A DNA stretch of 8,883 bases from Actinomycetota bacterium (GCA_018268545.1 JAFDWI010000048.1:1-8883), one strand, 5' to 3'. Positions 1-7,338 are shown, counted from the stretch's first letter. Notes: generated by a model not told the origin, from the sequence alone. Program-made: numbers and translations.

Positions 1-440
1 CGAAGCGCGTTCGAGTAAATCATCGCGTAGCGTTCTCCAAGGGCTTCGAGCCGCTCGACTTGAATTGAGAGTCGTTCAGGTACTTGAAGGTCGTCTGCGG
101 AGATGAACGCGACGTAGTCGGAGTTGACGAGGGCCAGCATCTCGTTCAGCGACGCGCACAGGCCCTTGTTCTGTTCGTGCGCGACGAACAGCACGTCGTC
201 GCGCCCGGTTGCTGCGAGGTGGTCGCGGATCACCTGCTGGGTGTTGTCGGTCGAAGCGTCGTCGTAGATGATGATCCGCAGGTTCGGGTACGTCAGCGCG
301 AAGGCCGAGTCGAGCGCTTCAACGACGTACTTGGCGTGGTTGTACGCCCCGATGACACAGGTCACGCTCGGCGCGGTGTCGATCAGGTCTCGGCCACTTT
401 GCTGGCTCATCGGATGATTGGGCGGTTTCGGATCAGTCAT
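1..440 (-). CDS. Family 2 glycosyltransferase, N-terminal part (runs off left edge)
   Basis: Predicted cytoplasmic GT-A-fold glycosyltransferase that adds one sugar from a nucleotide donor to the growing surface glycan. My translation from the ATG at 440 gives 146 residues before the window ends, so the C-terminal part is missing. Visible GT2 signatures are a first beta strand with VTCVIGAYNHAKYV (about residues 27-40), the nucleotide-binding YDDASTDNT (59-67), the NKGLCASLN segment (91-99) and the metal-binding region FISADD (112-117). The start overlaps the stop of the upstream glycosyltransferase as ATGA (437-440), which points to translational coupling. An internal ATG at codon 11 is an alternative start. 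Donor and acceptor cannot be read from the sequence. The family call is firm. Confidence 0.88.
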   Translation of the reverse strand, partial: MTDPKPPNHPMSQQSGRDLIDTAPSVTCVIGAYNHAKYVVEALDSAFALTYPNLRIIIYDDASTDNTQQVIRDHLAATGRDDVLFVAHEQNKGLCASLNEMLALVNSDYVAFISADDLQVPERLSIQVERLEALGERYAMIYSNAL

Positions 441-1327
441 TGGGAAGCGCCCGCCGCGGTGCGGTGTGTCTGCTGTCTGACAAGTGACCCGTCAAATTGT
501 GCGGGCAGTCTCACTGGCCGAATTGCTTCGCCATTGCGAATGTCAGGCCGGGCCACAGACATGGCCATCGTTCTCCAGGGGTTTGTTCGCAATTTCGCGA
601 GCATGGTGGTGGCTTCATTTATGGCATCGGATCCGGCGTGGGCCGACAGTGCGATCTTTCGATCGAGCATCTCGCGTGAGCGGACGCCAGACATGTGAAT
701 GATCGCCTCCCGCGGAGTCAGCGGCCGGTCGGACGGCCCGCGGACGAGGCACCAAAAGGCGTTCGCGTCGGTTTGCCTGATGAAACGGAGTTCGGTCCCG
801 GATCGAACCGCGACCGGGCCGGGGATTGCGTCTAGGTAGCGGAGGCGGCGCGTTGATTTTTCAGCAAACCATCTGCCTCCCAGGTGCGTATGGATGTGTC
901 GGATCGAGTACATGAGAGCATCTGTGCGAGCGTCGTCAGCAGCACTGATGCAGTCAGCAAACACCCGGCGGTCGCGGAGTATTTCGTCCGCATCGATCTG
1001 TAATACCCAGCCTGCGTCTTCGGATGCTTTATCGAGCGCACGCTGTCGCTGCATTGTCTCAGCTGCTTCGAGTTGCCCATCGATCGCCACGAAGTCATCG
1101 ATGCACCAGTCCAGTTCGACCCCAGCCGCGTGGGCCTCGAATTCAATGATTCTTCGACATGCGTCGATGCCCTCGCTCATATCGGCACCGGACCACGATC
1201 GTTTGCCAACGTCATGGGTTGCCACGATCCGTCGGACGAGCGGCAGGTATGAGGCCAGGCTCACCGACATCCATGCCGGGTCGCCAAGAAGCACGTAGGC
1301 GTTGAGTCTGCGCGTCTTGGGGCTCAC
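437..1327 (-). CDS. Glycosyltransferase family 2-like protein
   Basis: A 296-residue protein with a GT-A-like N-terminal half. It has an opening strand LNAYVLLGDPAWM (8-20), RQRALDKASEDAGWVLQIDADEIL (94-117) and a DAD motif (D112, D114) that would bind the metal and nucleotide-sugar phosphates. No signal peptide or membrane span is obvious, so it probably acts at the cytoplasmic membrane face. This layout resembles actinobacterial family-2-like transferases with the same WVLQID-DE segment. It starts with GTG at 1327, overlapping the Wzt stop as GTGA, with a GAGG four bases upstream of the start. It ends in an ATGA overlap with the next glycosyltransferase. Being next to the export ATPase suggests a role in building or finishing the exported glycan, but linkage and sugar are unknown. 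Confidence 0.75.
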   Translation of the reverse strand: MSPKTRRLNAYVLLGDPAWMSVSLASYLPLVRRIVATHDVGKRSWSGADMSEGIDACRRIIEFEAHAAGVELDWCIDDFVAIDGQLEAAETMQRQRALDKASEDAGWVLQIDADEILRDRRVFADCISAADDARTDALMYSIRHIHTHLGGRWFAEKSTRRLRYLDAIPGPVAVRSGTELRFIRQTDANAFWCLVRGPSDRPLTPREAIIHMSGVRSREMLDRKIALSAHAGSDAINEATTMLAKLRTNPWRTMAMSVARPDIRNGEAIRPVRLPAQFDGSLVRQQTHRTAAGASQ

Positions 1328-2604
1328 GATGCCTCAGGGGAGTCAGGTGCGCGCATGACGATTTCGCTGCTGGCGCGGGCGATGCTCCCGGGTATGGCTC
1401 GCACATCAAAATCGGGAACGACGAGGTCACGTTGGACGAGCGCGTCGGATGCGCCACCTCGGTAGGGGTACCCGGGCCGAACCGTAAAGCTGAGAGCTCG
1501 CTCGAATGCATCCAGGACCCCGGCGTTGCAAAGGAACAGGTCAACGCTGTAATCACCGGGTTGAAGCCACGGGCTTGTGAGTTTGAATTCGCCATCAACC
1601 GAGCCGTCGCCGGGCGTGAACCAAGCACCGACCATGTTCGAGTCGCAGTGCGCGATCGCCCGGCCTTCGGAATCATTGATCGTCACCGCGATGAAACACC
1701 GCTCGGCAAGTTCGGAGCGGCGTTCGATGGTAAAGCGTATGACCTTCGGTTCCTCGGCCGCCGAGTTGTCGCAATCGACCCACGCGTTCGTGATCCGCAT
1801 CTCGCCGCTTCCGGGTCGCAAGGCGGGGTCTGCTGCGGTTGTTTGGATGGTGGGGCGCTCAAGATAGCGATTTACGCCTTCGCGTACATTGCCGATAAAT
1901 TCGACGCCGCCATGGTCGAGTAGCAGTACCCGGTCGCAGAGTGCGCGTACATTGTCCATTTGGTGGCTCACCAAAATCACGGTGCGCCCGGTTGTGGCGA
2001 CGTCGCGCATTTTGCCCAGGCACTTCTTCTGGAAGTCCGCATCTCCGACTGAGAGCACTTCGTCCACCAACAAGATCTCCGTCTCGAGGTGCGCTGCAAC
2101 GGCGAACGCGAGCCGAACGTACATACCGCTTGAGTAGCGTTTGACTGGGGTGTCGAGGAACTTCGCGACACCGGCAAAGTCAACGATCGCGTCGAATTGG
2201 GCGCGGATCTCCTTTGTCGTCATGCCGAGGATTGAACCGTTGAGAAAGACGTTCTCGCGCCCCGTCAGTTCCGGGTGAAACCCCGTGCCCACCTCCAGGA
2301 GGCTGCCAACCCGGCCCCAGAGCTTGATCTCACCTTCGGTTGGGGCCGTAATGCGCCCCAGGAGTTTCAGCAACGTCGATTTGCCCGCCCCGTTGCGACC
2401 GACGAGTCCGAGTACCTCGCCATGGTGTAGGTCGAATTCGATGTTGCGGACCGCCCAGAATTTCTCGCGGTCGGCGCGCCGCAGCGGGTGTTTGAGGCGT
2501 TCCAGGACCACTTCGGCCATGGTGACGTGGTCGGTCGCGTTGTGAACGATCGTGTACGCCTTGCCGGCGCCACGAACCGAGAGGGCGAGGTCGCTAGATG
2601 ACAT
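1324..2604 (-). CDS. wzt: Polysaccharide ABC transporter ATP-binding protein, Wzt type with C-terminal glycan-binding domain
   Basis: ATPase half of an ABC exporter that moves undecaprenyl-linked polysaccharide across the cytoplasmic membrane, working with the adjacent permease. The 426-residue product has a nucleotide-binding domain with Walker A GRNGAGKST (69-77), the Wzt-type segment GTGFHPELTG (106-115), signature YSSGM (157-161), Walker B ILLVDE (177-182) and H-loop His214. After about residue 250 comes a beta-rich extension (about 265-378, starting GSGEMRITNAW) with the layout of the Wzt C-terminal carbohydrate-binding domain. In characterised systems that domain recognises a terminal modification of the finished chain. 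I chose the ATG at 2604 because it overlaps the permease stop by 11 bases. The frame stays open to 2691, but that would run deep into the permease gene. The glycosyltransferase gene overlaps its stop. Confidence 0.92.
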   Translation of the reverse strand: MSSSDLALSVRGAGKAYTIVHNATDHVTMAEVVLERLKHPLRRADREKFWAVRNIEFDLHHGEVLGLVGRNGAGKSTLLKLLGRITAPTEGEIKLWGRVGSLLEVGTGFHPELTGRENVFLNGSILGMTTKEIRAQFDAIVDFAGVAKFLDTPVKRYSSGMYVRLAFAVAAHLETEILLVDEVLSVGDADFQKKCLGKMRDVATTGRTVILVSHQMDNVRALCDRVLLLDHGGVEFIGNVREGVNRYLERPTIQTTAADPALRPGSGEMRITNAWVDCDNSAAEEPKVIRFTIERRSELAERCFIAVTINDSEGRAIAHCDSNMVGAWFTPGDGSVDGEFKLTSPWLQPGDYSVDLFLCNAGVLDAFERALSFTVRPGYPYRGGASDALVQRDLVVPDFDVRAIPGSIARASSEIVMRAPDSPEAS

Positions 2605-3442
2605 CAGCGAACTGCCGTTCCAAGCGACTGAACACGACGATGCCAAGCGTGAACACGCCCAGGGTCCCGATAATTGAGTAGACGAAGACACCCATTGGGG
2701 GAAACGCTGTTCCGAGCACCGACCACCGGAATGCTTCGAGCAGACCGGTCATCGGGTTCGCAACGACCAACCAACGCAGTCCGTGCGGGGCATTAGCGAG
2801 TGTGAAACCAACGGGGCTCACAAAGGGGAGGAACTGCATGACCATTGGCAGGATGTACTGGATGTCGCGGTAGCGCACCGACATCGAAGCGGCCATGCTT
2901 CCCAATCCCAGCCCAATCAGTGCGAAGAGTGCGAGCCAGACCGGCGCGAGGATGATTGCCGGCCCGGCCCAAATTCGGTAGTAAACGAGCAGACCAACCA
3001 TGACGAGCAAGCTGACGCCAAGGTCAACGAGCGTTGACAGCAACGTCGACAGCGGCAGGAGGAGGCGTGGGAAGAAGACCTTTTGGATCATTGCCGAGTT
3101 GCCGAGCAGGGACCCGCTCGACCGCGAGGTGAGTGTCCCGAACATGTTCCACGCGGTCATGCTGGCGAACGACATGACGAAGATCGGGACGCCGTGGGGA
3201 CCTTTGAGCCCGGCGACCGAGCCGAACACGAACGTCAGTGCGCCCGCGCCGAGCAGGGGCTGCAGCACGACCCAGATCATCCCGAGGAATGTCTGGCGGT
3301 ACCGCAGCGTCAGGTCGCGTGCGGCGAGCCGCGCAAGGAGCCCGCGGAAATCCCAGAGCTCACGAGGGTTCTGGGGCAACCACGACTTCGGGGGGCGGAT
3401 CACGTAGCGCGCACGTGACAATTCGGATGTTGAGGACGACAA
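2594..3442 (-). CDS. wzm: Polysaccharide ABC transporter permease, Wzm type (ABC-2 family)
   Basis: Membrane half of the polysaccharide exporter. It has an amphipathic N-terminal segment PRELWDFRGLLARLAARDLTLRYRQ just before the first span, followed by about six hydrophobic segments (roughly residues 53-76, 86-104, 128-154, 160-185, 196-216 and 253-272 of 282). A conserved cytoplasmic VRYRDIQYI motif follows the fourth span, and the protein ends in ERQFADVI. Length and layout fit Wzm/ABC2_membrane permeases. I chose the TTG at 3442 because GGAGG lies eight bases upstream. A TTG at 3478 would add 12 residues but lacks a ribosome binding site. Its stop overlaps the Wzt start. A related but damaged copy lies at 6334-7190 and a fragment at 8307-8486, so this is the only apparently intact permease here. 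Confidence 0.92.
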   Translation of the reverse strand: MSSSTSELSRARYVIRPPKSWLPQNPRELWDFRGLLARLAARDLTLRYRQTFLGMIWVVLQPLLGAGALTFVFGSVAGLKGPHGVPIFVMSFASMTAWNMFGTLTSRSSGSLLGNSAMIQKVFFPRLLLPLSTLLSTLVDLGVSLLVMVGLLVYYRIWAGPAIILAPVWLALFALIGLGLGSMAASMSVRYRDIQYILPMVMQFLPFVSPVGFTLANAPHGLRWLVVANPMTGLLEAFRWSVLGTAFPPMGVFVYSIIGTLGVFTLGIVVFSRLERQFADVI

Positions 3443-3450
3443 TGGAAAAC

Positions 3451-3455
3451 CCTCC
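3451..3455 (-). promoter_or_regulatory. Ribosome binding site deciding the permease start
   Basis: On the minus strand this reads GGAGG, eight bases before a TTG codon at 3442. It is the clearest Shine-Dalgarno match in the operon. It supports a 282-residue permease over a longer form from the TTG at 3478. The gap between the aminotransferase stop (3500) and this start is only 57 bases, too short to argue for a separate promoter. Confidence 0.7.
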
Positions 3456-3499
3456 GGCGGCCGCCATAGTTTAGGCAACGGGCGCTTGCGCTCGCGATC

Positions 3500-4630
3500 T
3501 CACTGGTTGGACGGGGTCGCGAAACTGTGAAGTAGTGCAGCGACCCTCGCAACCGATTCGTCGTCGAGTTGCGGACCGATCGGGAGGCTCAGCACGGTGT
3601 CGGCGAGACGGTCCGCGATGGGCGAGGCACCGACTGCGGGGTGCCCGCGGTACGCGCCTTGGCGATACGGCGGGATCGGGTAGTGGATCAGGGTCTGCAC
3701 GCCGGCGGCAGTGAGGTGCTGTTGCAGCCGGTCACGTTCGGGGTGGGTGACGACAAAAAGGTGCCATGCCGGGTCGGCCCACTCGGGCACCGTCGGCAGC
3801 TCCAGCCCACCGACGCCTGCGAGCTCACGAAGGTACGTCGCCGCGATCGACGCGCGCCGAGCGTTCCATTCGTCCAGGTGTGTGAGCTTGACGCGCAGCA
3901 CCGCCGCTTGGATCTCGTCCATCCGACTGTTCACGCCGCGCAGCTCGTTCACGTACTTGACGCGTGAGCCGTAGTTGCGCAGCATCCGTACGCGCTCGGC
4001 CAACTCGGTGTCGTCGGTGGTGATCGCGCCGGCGTCGCCGAGTGCGCCGAGGTTCTTACCGGGGTAGAAGCTCCAGCACACCACGTCGCTGTGTGCCCCC
4101 AGCCGCCGGCCGCGGTAGCGCGCACCGTGGGCTTGCGCGGCATCTTCGACCACGCGCAGCCCATGTGCGCGGGCGACGCCGAGGATCGGGTCGACATCGG
4201 CGGGCTGCCCGTACAGGTGGACCGGTAACACCACCTTGGTGCGTGGCGTGATCGCCGCTTCGATGCGGGCCGGGTCGAGGTTGTGGGTGGCCGGGTCTGC
4301 TTCGACCGCGACGGGTGTCGCCCCGACGGCCGACACGGCGAGCCACGTGGCGATGTAGGTGTTGGACGGCACGATCACTTCGTCGCCGTCGCCCGCACCG
4401 AGGGCTCGCAGCGCGAGCGTCAACGCGTCCAGGCCGTTGCCCACACCGACGCACCGGGCCGCTCCGCAGTACTCGGCGTACTCGGTTTCGAACGCGGCCA
4501 ACTCGTCACCCAGCAGATACCAGCCCGAGTCCAGCACGCGCGCGAGTGCCGCGTCGATCTCGTCGCGCAGCTCGGCGGTCGCGGCGCCCAGATCGAGGAA
4601 CGGCACGGTCACCGGGGTGTCAACGCGCAC
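3500..4630 (-). CDS. DegT/DnrJ/EryC1 sugar aminotransferase (FdtB/QdtB-like)
   Basis: PLP-dependent aminotransferase of 376 residues, predicted to transfer an amino group from glutamate to the C3 keto group of a dTDP-3-keto-6-deoxyhexose, giving dTDP-Fuc3N or dTDP-Qui3N. Family features are the N-terminal VPFLDL (9-14), GNGLDAL in the cofactor phosphate region (64-70), VEDAAQAHGA with the cofactor-contacting Asp163 and Gln166, and SFYPGKNLGALGD with the Schiff-base Lys192. The N-terminal and C-terminal segments and the length match the family. The SFYPGKNLGALGD form is what I associate with the FdtB/QdtB group, and the upstream ketoisomerase gene strengthens that. It starts at GTG 4630, overlapping the isomerase stop by 11 bases. 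GTG codons at 4612 and 4606 are alternatives. The C4 configuration of the product cannot be told from sequence. Confidence 0.88.
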   Translation of the reverse strand: MRVDTPVTVPFLDLGAATAELRDEIDAALARVLDSGWYLLGDELAAFETEYAEYCGAARCVGVGNGLDALTLALRALGAGDGDEVIVPSNTYIATWLAVSAVGATPVAVEADPATHNLDPARIEAAITPRTKVVLPVHLYGQPADVDPILGVARAHGLRVVEDAAQAHGARYRGRRLGAHSDVVCWSFYPGKNLGALGDAGAITTDDTELAERVRMLRNYGSRVKYVNELRGVNSRMDEIQAAVLRVKLTHLDEWNARRASIAATYLRELAGVGGLELPTVPEWADPAWHLFVVTHPERDRLQQHLTAAGVQTLIHYPIPPYRQGAYRGHPAVGASPIADRLADTVLSLPIGPQLDDESVARVAALLHSFATPSNQ

Positions 4631-5384
4631 CGAGCGCCCGTTCGAACTCGTCGTAGTCGCGGATGTAGTCGTCGGCTTCGTACACGCGCGAGCACAGCAC
4701 CATCAGCACCGCGTCGGGCGAGTAGTGGAACTGCGCCGCCCAAATCATCGGCGGCAGGTGCAACGACACGTCGGGCCGGTCGAGCACGACCTCGGCACGT
4801 TCGGTCCCGTCGTTCACCATCACCGAGCACTCGCCGTGCACGCACACGAGCAATTGGTGGGACTGGCGATGCGCGTGCTCGCCGCGCACCTCGGGGCCGG
4901 GCACGCCGTAGACGAGGAAGTACCGGACCGGATCGAACGGAAGGTGCGCGCCGACTTCACCGAAGCTCAGCGACCCGCGCAGATCCTCGACGAGTGGGTG
5001 CTTCGCAAGCGTCGCCCGGCCCAGTACCAGCGGAAACGCATCGTCGTCGAGCGTGCTCGCCCGGAGGCGCCGATCGGCCTGGTAGCGCGACGTCGACCGG
5101 TAGCCGACGATGTGCGCGGGATTGCCCTGCGCGATCGCAAACGGGGGTACATCGGTGGTCGCGACCGCGCCCGCGGCCACCTCGGCGCCGACGCCGACCT
5201 GCACGCCGGCAGTGACCGTCGCGTTCGGGCCGATCGTCGCGCCTTCACCGAGCGACGCCCCCGCCCCGACGAACGCTCCCGCGGCGACCGACACGCCGGT
5301 CGCCACCGCCGCGTCGTCGCTCACCATCGCCCGAGGGTCGATTGCCGTCGGCACGATCGCGACGGTCTCGGGTCCCTCATCCAT
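4620..5384 (-). CDS. Short hexapeptide domain fused to dTDP-4-keto-6-deoxyhexose 3,4-ketoisomerase (WxcM/FdtA-like)
   Basis: A 254-residue two-domain protein. Residues about 10-95 are hexapeptide repeats of a left-handed beta helix ending in TTDVPPFAIAQGNPAHIVGY, a usual end of such acyltransferases. Residues about 118-250 are a cupin resembling FdtA/QdtA/WxcM-C, with RYFLVYGVPGPEVRGEHAH and the catalytic-type His pair H170 and H172, then HQLLVCVHGE. The cupin should convert dTDP-4-keto-6-deoxyglucose to the 3-keto isomer, the substrate for the aminotransferase downstream. The same domain order is known in WxcM. The hexapeptide part is short (about 85 residues) and has no His before position 91, so acyl transfer by it is doubtful. 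The ATG at 5384 is preceded by GAGGG. A GTG at 5399 is the alternative. Confidence 0.85.
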   Translation of the reverse strand: MDEGPETVAIVPTAIDPRAMVSDDAAVATGVSVAAGAFVGAGASLGEGATIGPNATVTAGVQVGVGAEVAAGAVATTDVPPFAIAQGNPAHIVGYRSTSRYQADRRLRASTLDDDAFPLVLGRATLAKHPLVEDLRGSLSFGEVGAHLPFDPVRYFLVYGVPGPEVRGEHAHRQSHQLLVCVHGECSVMVNDGTERAEVVLDRPDVSLHLPPMIWAAQFHYSPDAVLMVLCSRVYEADDYIRDYDEFERALGAR

Positions 5385-5447
5385 CGTCCCTCGTCTCACC
5401 GGTCAGAGTTTCGCGCGGAACCGCCCTCCGGCCTACACCGGCGAAGG

Positions 5448-6227
5448 TCAACTCGTCGCGCCTGGTGGGGGCAGGACCCCTTCGGGGTAGCCGCGGCGGA
5501 ACTGATCGGGCCAGGGGTACACGTGGTCGAGCCGCCCGTGCTTGCACACCACGTCGGCAACGGCGCCCGCATCGTGCGCGGGTGAGCCGACCACGACCCG
5601 CCCGGCGGGCACGTCTCGGGTCACCAGGCTCATCGCGCCGACGAGCGCGTGTTCGCCCACCTCCACGCCAGGCATGAGCACCGAATTTGTCGCGACCACG
5701 GCGAATCGACGAACCGATGCCCCCATCGTGCACGTGTCGGAGGGCGGGTGAGGGTCGTTGGTCATGACGACGAACGGGAAGATCCAGGTGCATGCCTCGA
5801 CGACCGACAATCGGCCGATGTGTACATTGCTGTGCAACCGGGCGTAGTCGCCGATCGAAAGGTCGCCCTGCAGGTCCGACTGGGTCCCCACCCGTACGCC
5901 GATGCCGATGACAGAGCCTTCGCGGATCGTGACCCGGTGGCCACACTCGAACCCGTCGCCGAGTGTCGCCCCCCGGTAGATCACCGTATGGCTCCGGATC
6001 ACCGAGCGCGCGCCGATGGTGCACTTCGTCGCTTCCGAATCGCCGTGCGCGTAGAACTCGGCCGTCGGTTCGCCCACGACGCAGTGCGAGCCGATCACCG
6101 TGTCGTCGCCGATCTCGACCCCGTCGTGGATCACACTGAACGCGCCGACCGTCACATTCGATCCGAGCGTCGCTTCAGCACTGACCAACGCGCTCGGATG
6201 CACCGAACCCAACTCGAAAGTTTGCAT
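5448..6227 (-). CDS. Hexapeptide-repeat N-acyltransferase (left-handed beta helix), probable sugar-nucleotide 3-N-acetyltransferase
   Basis: A 259-residue left-handed beta-helix protein: hexapeptide repeats from about residue 10 to 215, an inserted loop (about 53-69, GEPTAEFYAHGDSEATK) and a C-terminal tail ending near GYPEGVLPPPGATS. The segment VVMTNDPHPPS (153-163) resembles the catalytic region of WxcM/FdtC/QdtC-like acyltransferases, and VTRDVPAGRVVVGSPAH (202-218) is the usual last coil. With the ketoisomerase and aminotransferase downstream, the best reading is acetyl-CoA-dependent N-acetylation of dTDP-Fuc3N or dTDP-Qui3N in the cytoplasm. It is longer than the roughly 165-190 residue FdtC/QdtC proteins, so another acyl group or acceptor is possible. 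It starts at ATG 6227 without a clear ribosome binding site and is the first gene of the minus-strand operon. Confidence 0.78.
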   Translation of the reverse strand: MQTFELGSVHPSALVSAEATLGSNVTVGAFSVIHDGVEIGDDTVIGSHCVVGEPTAEFYAHGDSEATKCTIGARSVIRSHTVIYRGATLGDGFECGHRVTIREGSVIGIGVRVGTQSDLQGDLSIGDYARLHSNVHIGRLSVVEACTWIFPFVVMTNDPHPPSDTCTMGASVRRFAVVATNSVLMPGVEVGEHALVGAMSLVTRDVPAGRVVVGSPAHDAGAVADVVCKHGRLDHVYPWPDQFRRGYPEGVLPPPGATS

Positions 6228-6333
6228 TGGGCACCGAGCGTACCGGCCCGGCGTCCGGGCCCGCCCGAATGTGCCGGGCCTGTCGACCGCCGACTACGGG
6301 CACGATCGGGGCGTGCCGGTAGCATGCTCGGCC
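6228..6333. promoter_or_regulatory. Divergent intergenic region, likely promoters for both operons
   Basis: This 106-base gap separates the first minus-strand gene from the plus-strand permease copy, so promoters for both directions should lie in or near it. On the minus strand a TACGCT (6242-6237) fits a -10 box and would place the transcript start only a few bases before the ATG at 6227. On the plus strand TAGCAT (6320-6325) fits a -10 box eight bases before the GTG at 6334. Neither has a convincing -35 box at the usual spacing. Both would give nearly leaderless transcripts, which are common in actinobacteria and would fit the lack of ribosome binding sites. This is inference from weak matches. 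Confidence 0.35.
6245..6261. repeat. Perfect 7-bp inverted repeat with 3-base loop
   Basis: GGCCCGG, CGT, CCGGGCC forms a perfect stem in the divergent intergenic region, and the right half-site CCGGGCC occurs again at 6274-6280. There is no T tract, so a terminator is unlikely. It could be an operator or simply GC-rich coincidence. Confidence 0.4.
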
Positions 6334-7190
6334 GTGGAGGGAACCCTCACCGCCGCCGAAACCCAGGGCCCGCCGCTGCTCGTCGTCAAGCCGAGACGTG
6401 CGTGGCCGCCCTCCAACCCGCGCGAGTTGTGGATGTTCCGCGGCCTGTTGTTCCGTTTCGCGTCACGAGACCTCACGCTGCGCTATCGCCAGACGGCCCT
6501 CGGAATGATCTGGGTGGTCCTGCAACCGTTGCTCGGCGCGGGGGTGTTGTCGTTCGTGTTCGGAGGGTCGCGGGCCTCAAGGGCCCAGCCGGGATGCCGT
6601 ACTTCGTGTTCTCGTTCGCCGGGATGCTCGCCTGGACCCTGTATTCCACTGTCGTCACCCGAACCACGACGGTGCTCGTGGCGAACGCATCGATCATCTC
6701 GAAGGTGTTCTTTCCGCGGTTGTTGCTGCCGCTGTCGCAGGTGCTGTCATCGCTCGTCGACGTGGCCGTGTCGCTGGCGCTCATGGCGGTGCTGCTCGTC
6801 GTCTACGGGGTGTGGGCGGGCCCGCAGATCGTGCTCGTCCCGGTGTGGCTCGCGCTGTTCGTCGTGTTCGCGCTCGGCATCGGATTCGCTGCTGGCGCGC
6901 TCAGCGTGCGCTACCGCGACGTGCAGTACGTCGTACCGTTCGTCATCCAGTTCTTGCTGTTCGCCACCCCGATCGCCTACCTGGTGTCGTCCGCGCCCGC
7001 GAGCAAACGCTGGCTGTTCACCATCAACCCGCTCACCGGGCTGTTCGAAGGCGTGCGCTGGTCGCTCATCGGCACCCCGCCCCCCAGCGTCGGGGCGATC
7101 ACCTACTCGTTGGCCGCCGCGGTCGTGTTCCTCGTGTTCGGCCTGGTCGTGTTCAGCAAACTCGAAAACGAGTTCGCCGACGTCATCTGA
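6334..7190 (+). pseudogene. Second Wzm-type polysaccharide permease, interrupted by a one-base frameshift
   Basis: Homologue of the permease at 2594-3442, roughly 60 percent identical by eye. It shares PRELW-FRGLL, RDLTLRYRQT, GMIWVVLQPLLGAG, VAGLKGP, KVFFPRLLLPLS, VRYRDVQY and the terminal EFADVI. The reading frame from GTG 6334 covers the N-terminus through FVFGG, then the homology jumps to the -1 frame at the G run 6565-6567. Restoring one G gives an uninterrupted protein of about 285 residues. Without it, translation runs on in an Arg/Ser/Cys-rich shadow frame to 7206. No Wzt gene follows, and the position matching the Wzt ATG reads ACG (7182-7184). The start is uncertain: GTG 6334 lacks a ribosome binding site and GTG 6313 is possible. 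It is either a recent pseudogene or a base-calling error. Confidence 0.85.
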
Positions 7191-7321
7191 CCAGCGAGTC
7201 CACTGAAGCGGCGATGGGCTGAGCAAAGCCAGGCCTTGGCAGCGCGTCGGGCCAGGCCGAGGCACCTCGCACACCGACACGCCGGCTCTCGCTGTTCACG
7301 GGTGTCTTCCGTCTTGGGCGG

Positions 7322-7338
7322 ACTGGACACTGGACACT
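7322..7338. repeat. Tandem repeat of 7-bp unit ACTGGAC
   Basis: Two full copies of ACTGGAC followed by ACT. It contains two TGGACA matches (7324-7329 and 7331-7336) that resemble a -35 box, about 60 bases before the GTG start at 7391. No -10 box lies at the right spacing, so a promoter or operator role is only a possibility. Confidence 0.4.

Noticed and set aside
84..698. Plus-strand open frame of 204 codons at the left end
   Set aside because: It is antisense to two glycosyltransferase genes with clear motifs and has a Val/Arg-rich composition typical of a shadow frame.
3476..3499. Short hairpin (GCGC-TT-GCGC) between the aminotransferase and permease as a terminator
   Set aside because: The stem is only four base pairs with no T tract, and the 57-base gap inside a tightly packed operon argues against termination.
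4359..5585. 408-codon plus-strand open frame
   Set aside because: It is antisense to the aminotransferase and isomerase genes, and its His/Arg-rich translation matches no family. Long antisense frames are common in GC-rich DNA.
5649..6560. Long plus-strand open frame running into the second permease, as if the permease had a 300-residue N-terminal extension
   Set aside because: Until about 6565 this frame is antisense to, or out of frame with, recognisable genes, and its translation is Arg/Pro-rich shadow sequence. Permease homology begins in this frame only after the G run, and the true N-terminus lies in another frame.
6556..6580. Programmed -1 ribosomal frameshift in the second permease
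   Set aside because: GGAGGG could act as an internal ribosome-binding stimulator, but no standard slippery heptamer or obvious downstream structure is present. The intact paralogue needs no shift, so a plain base loss or sequence error is simpler.
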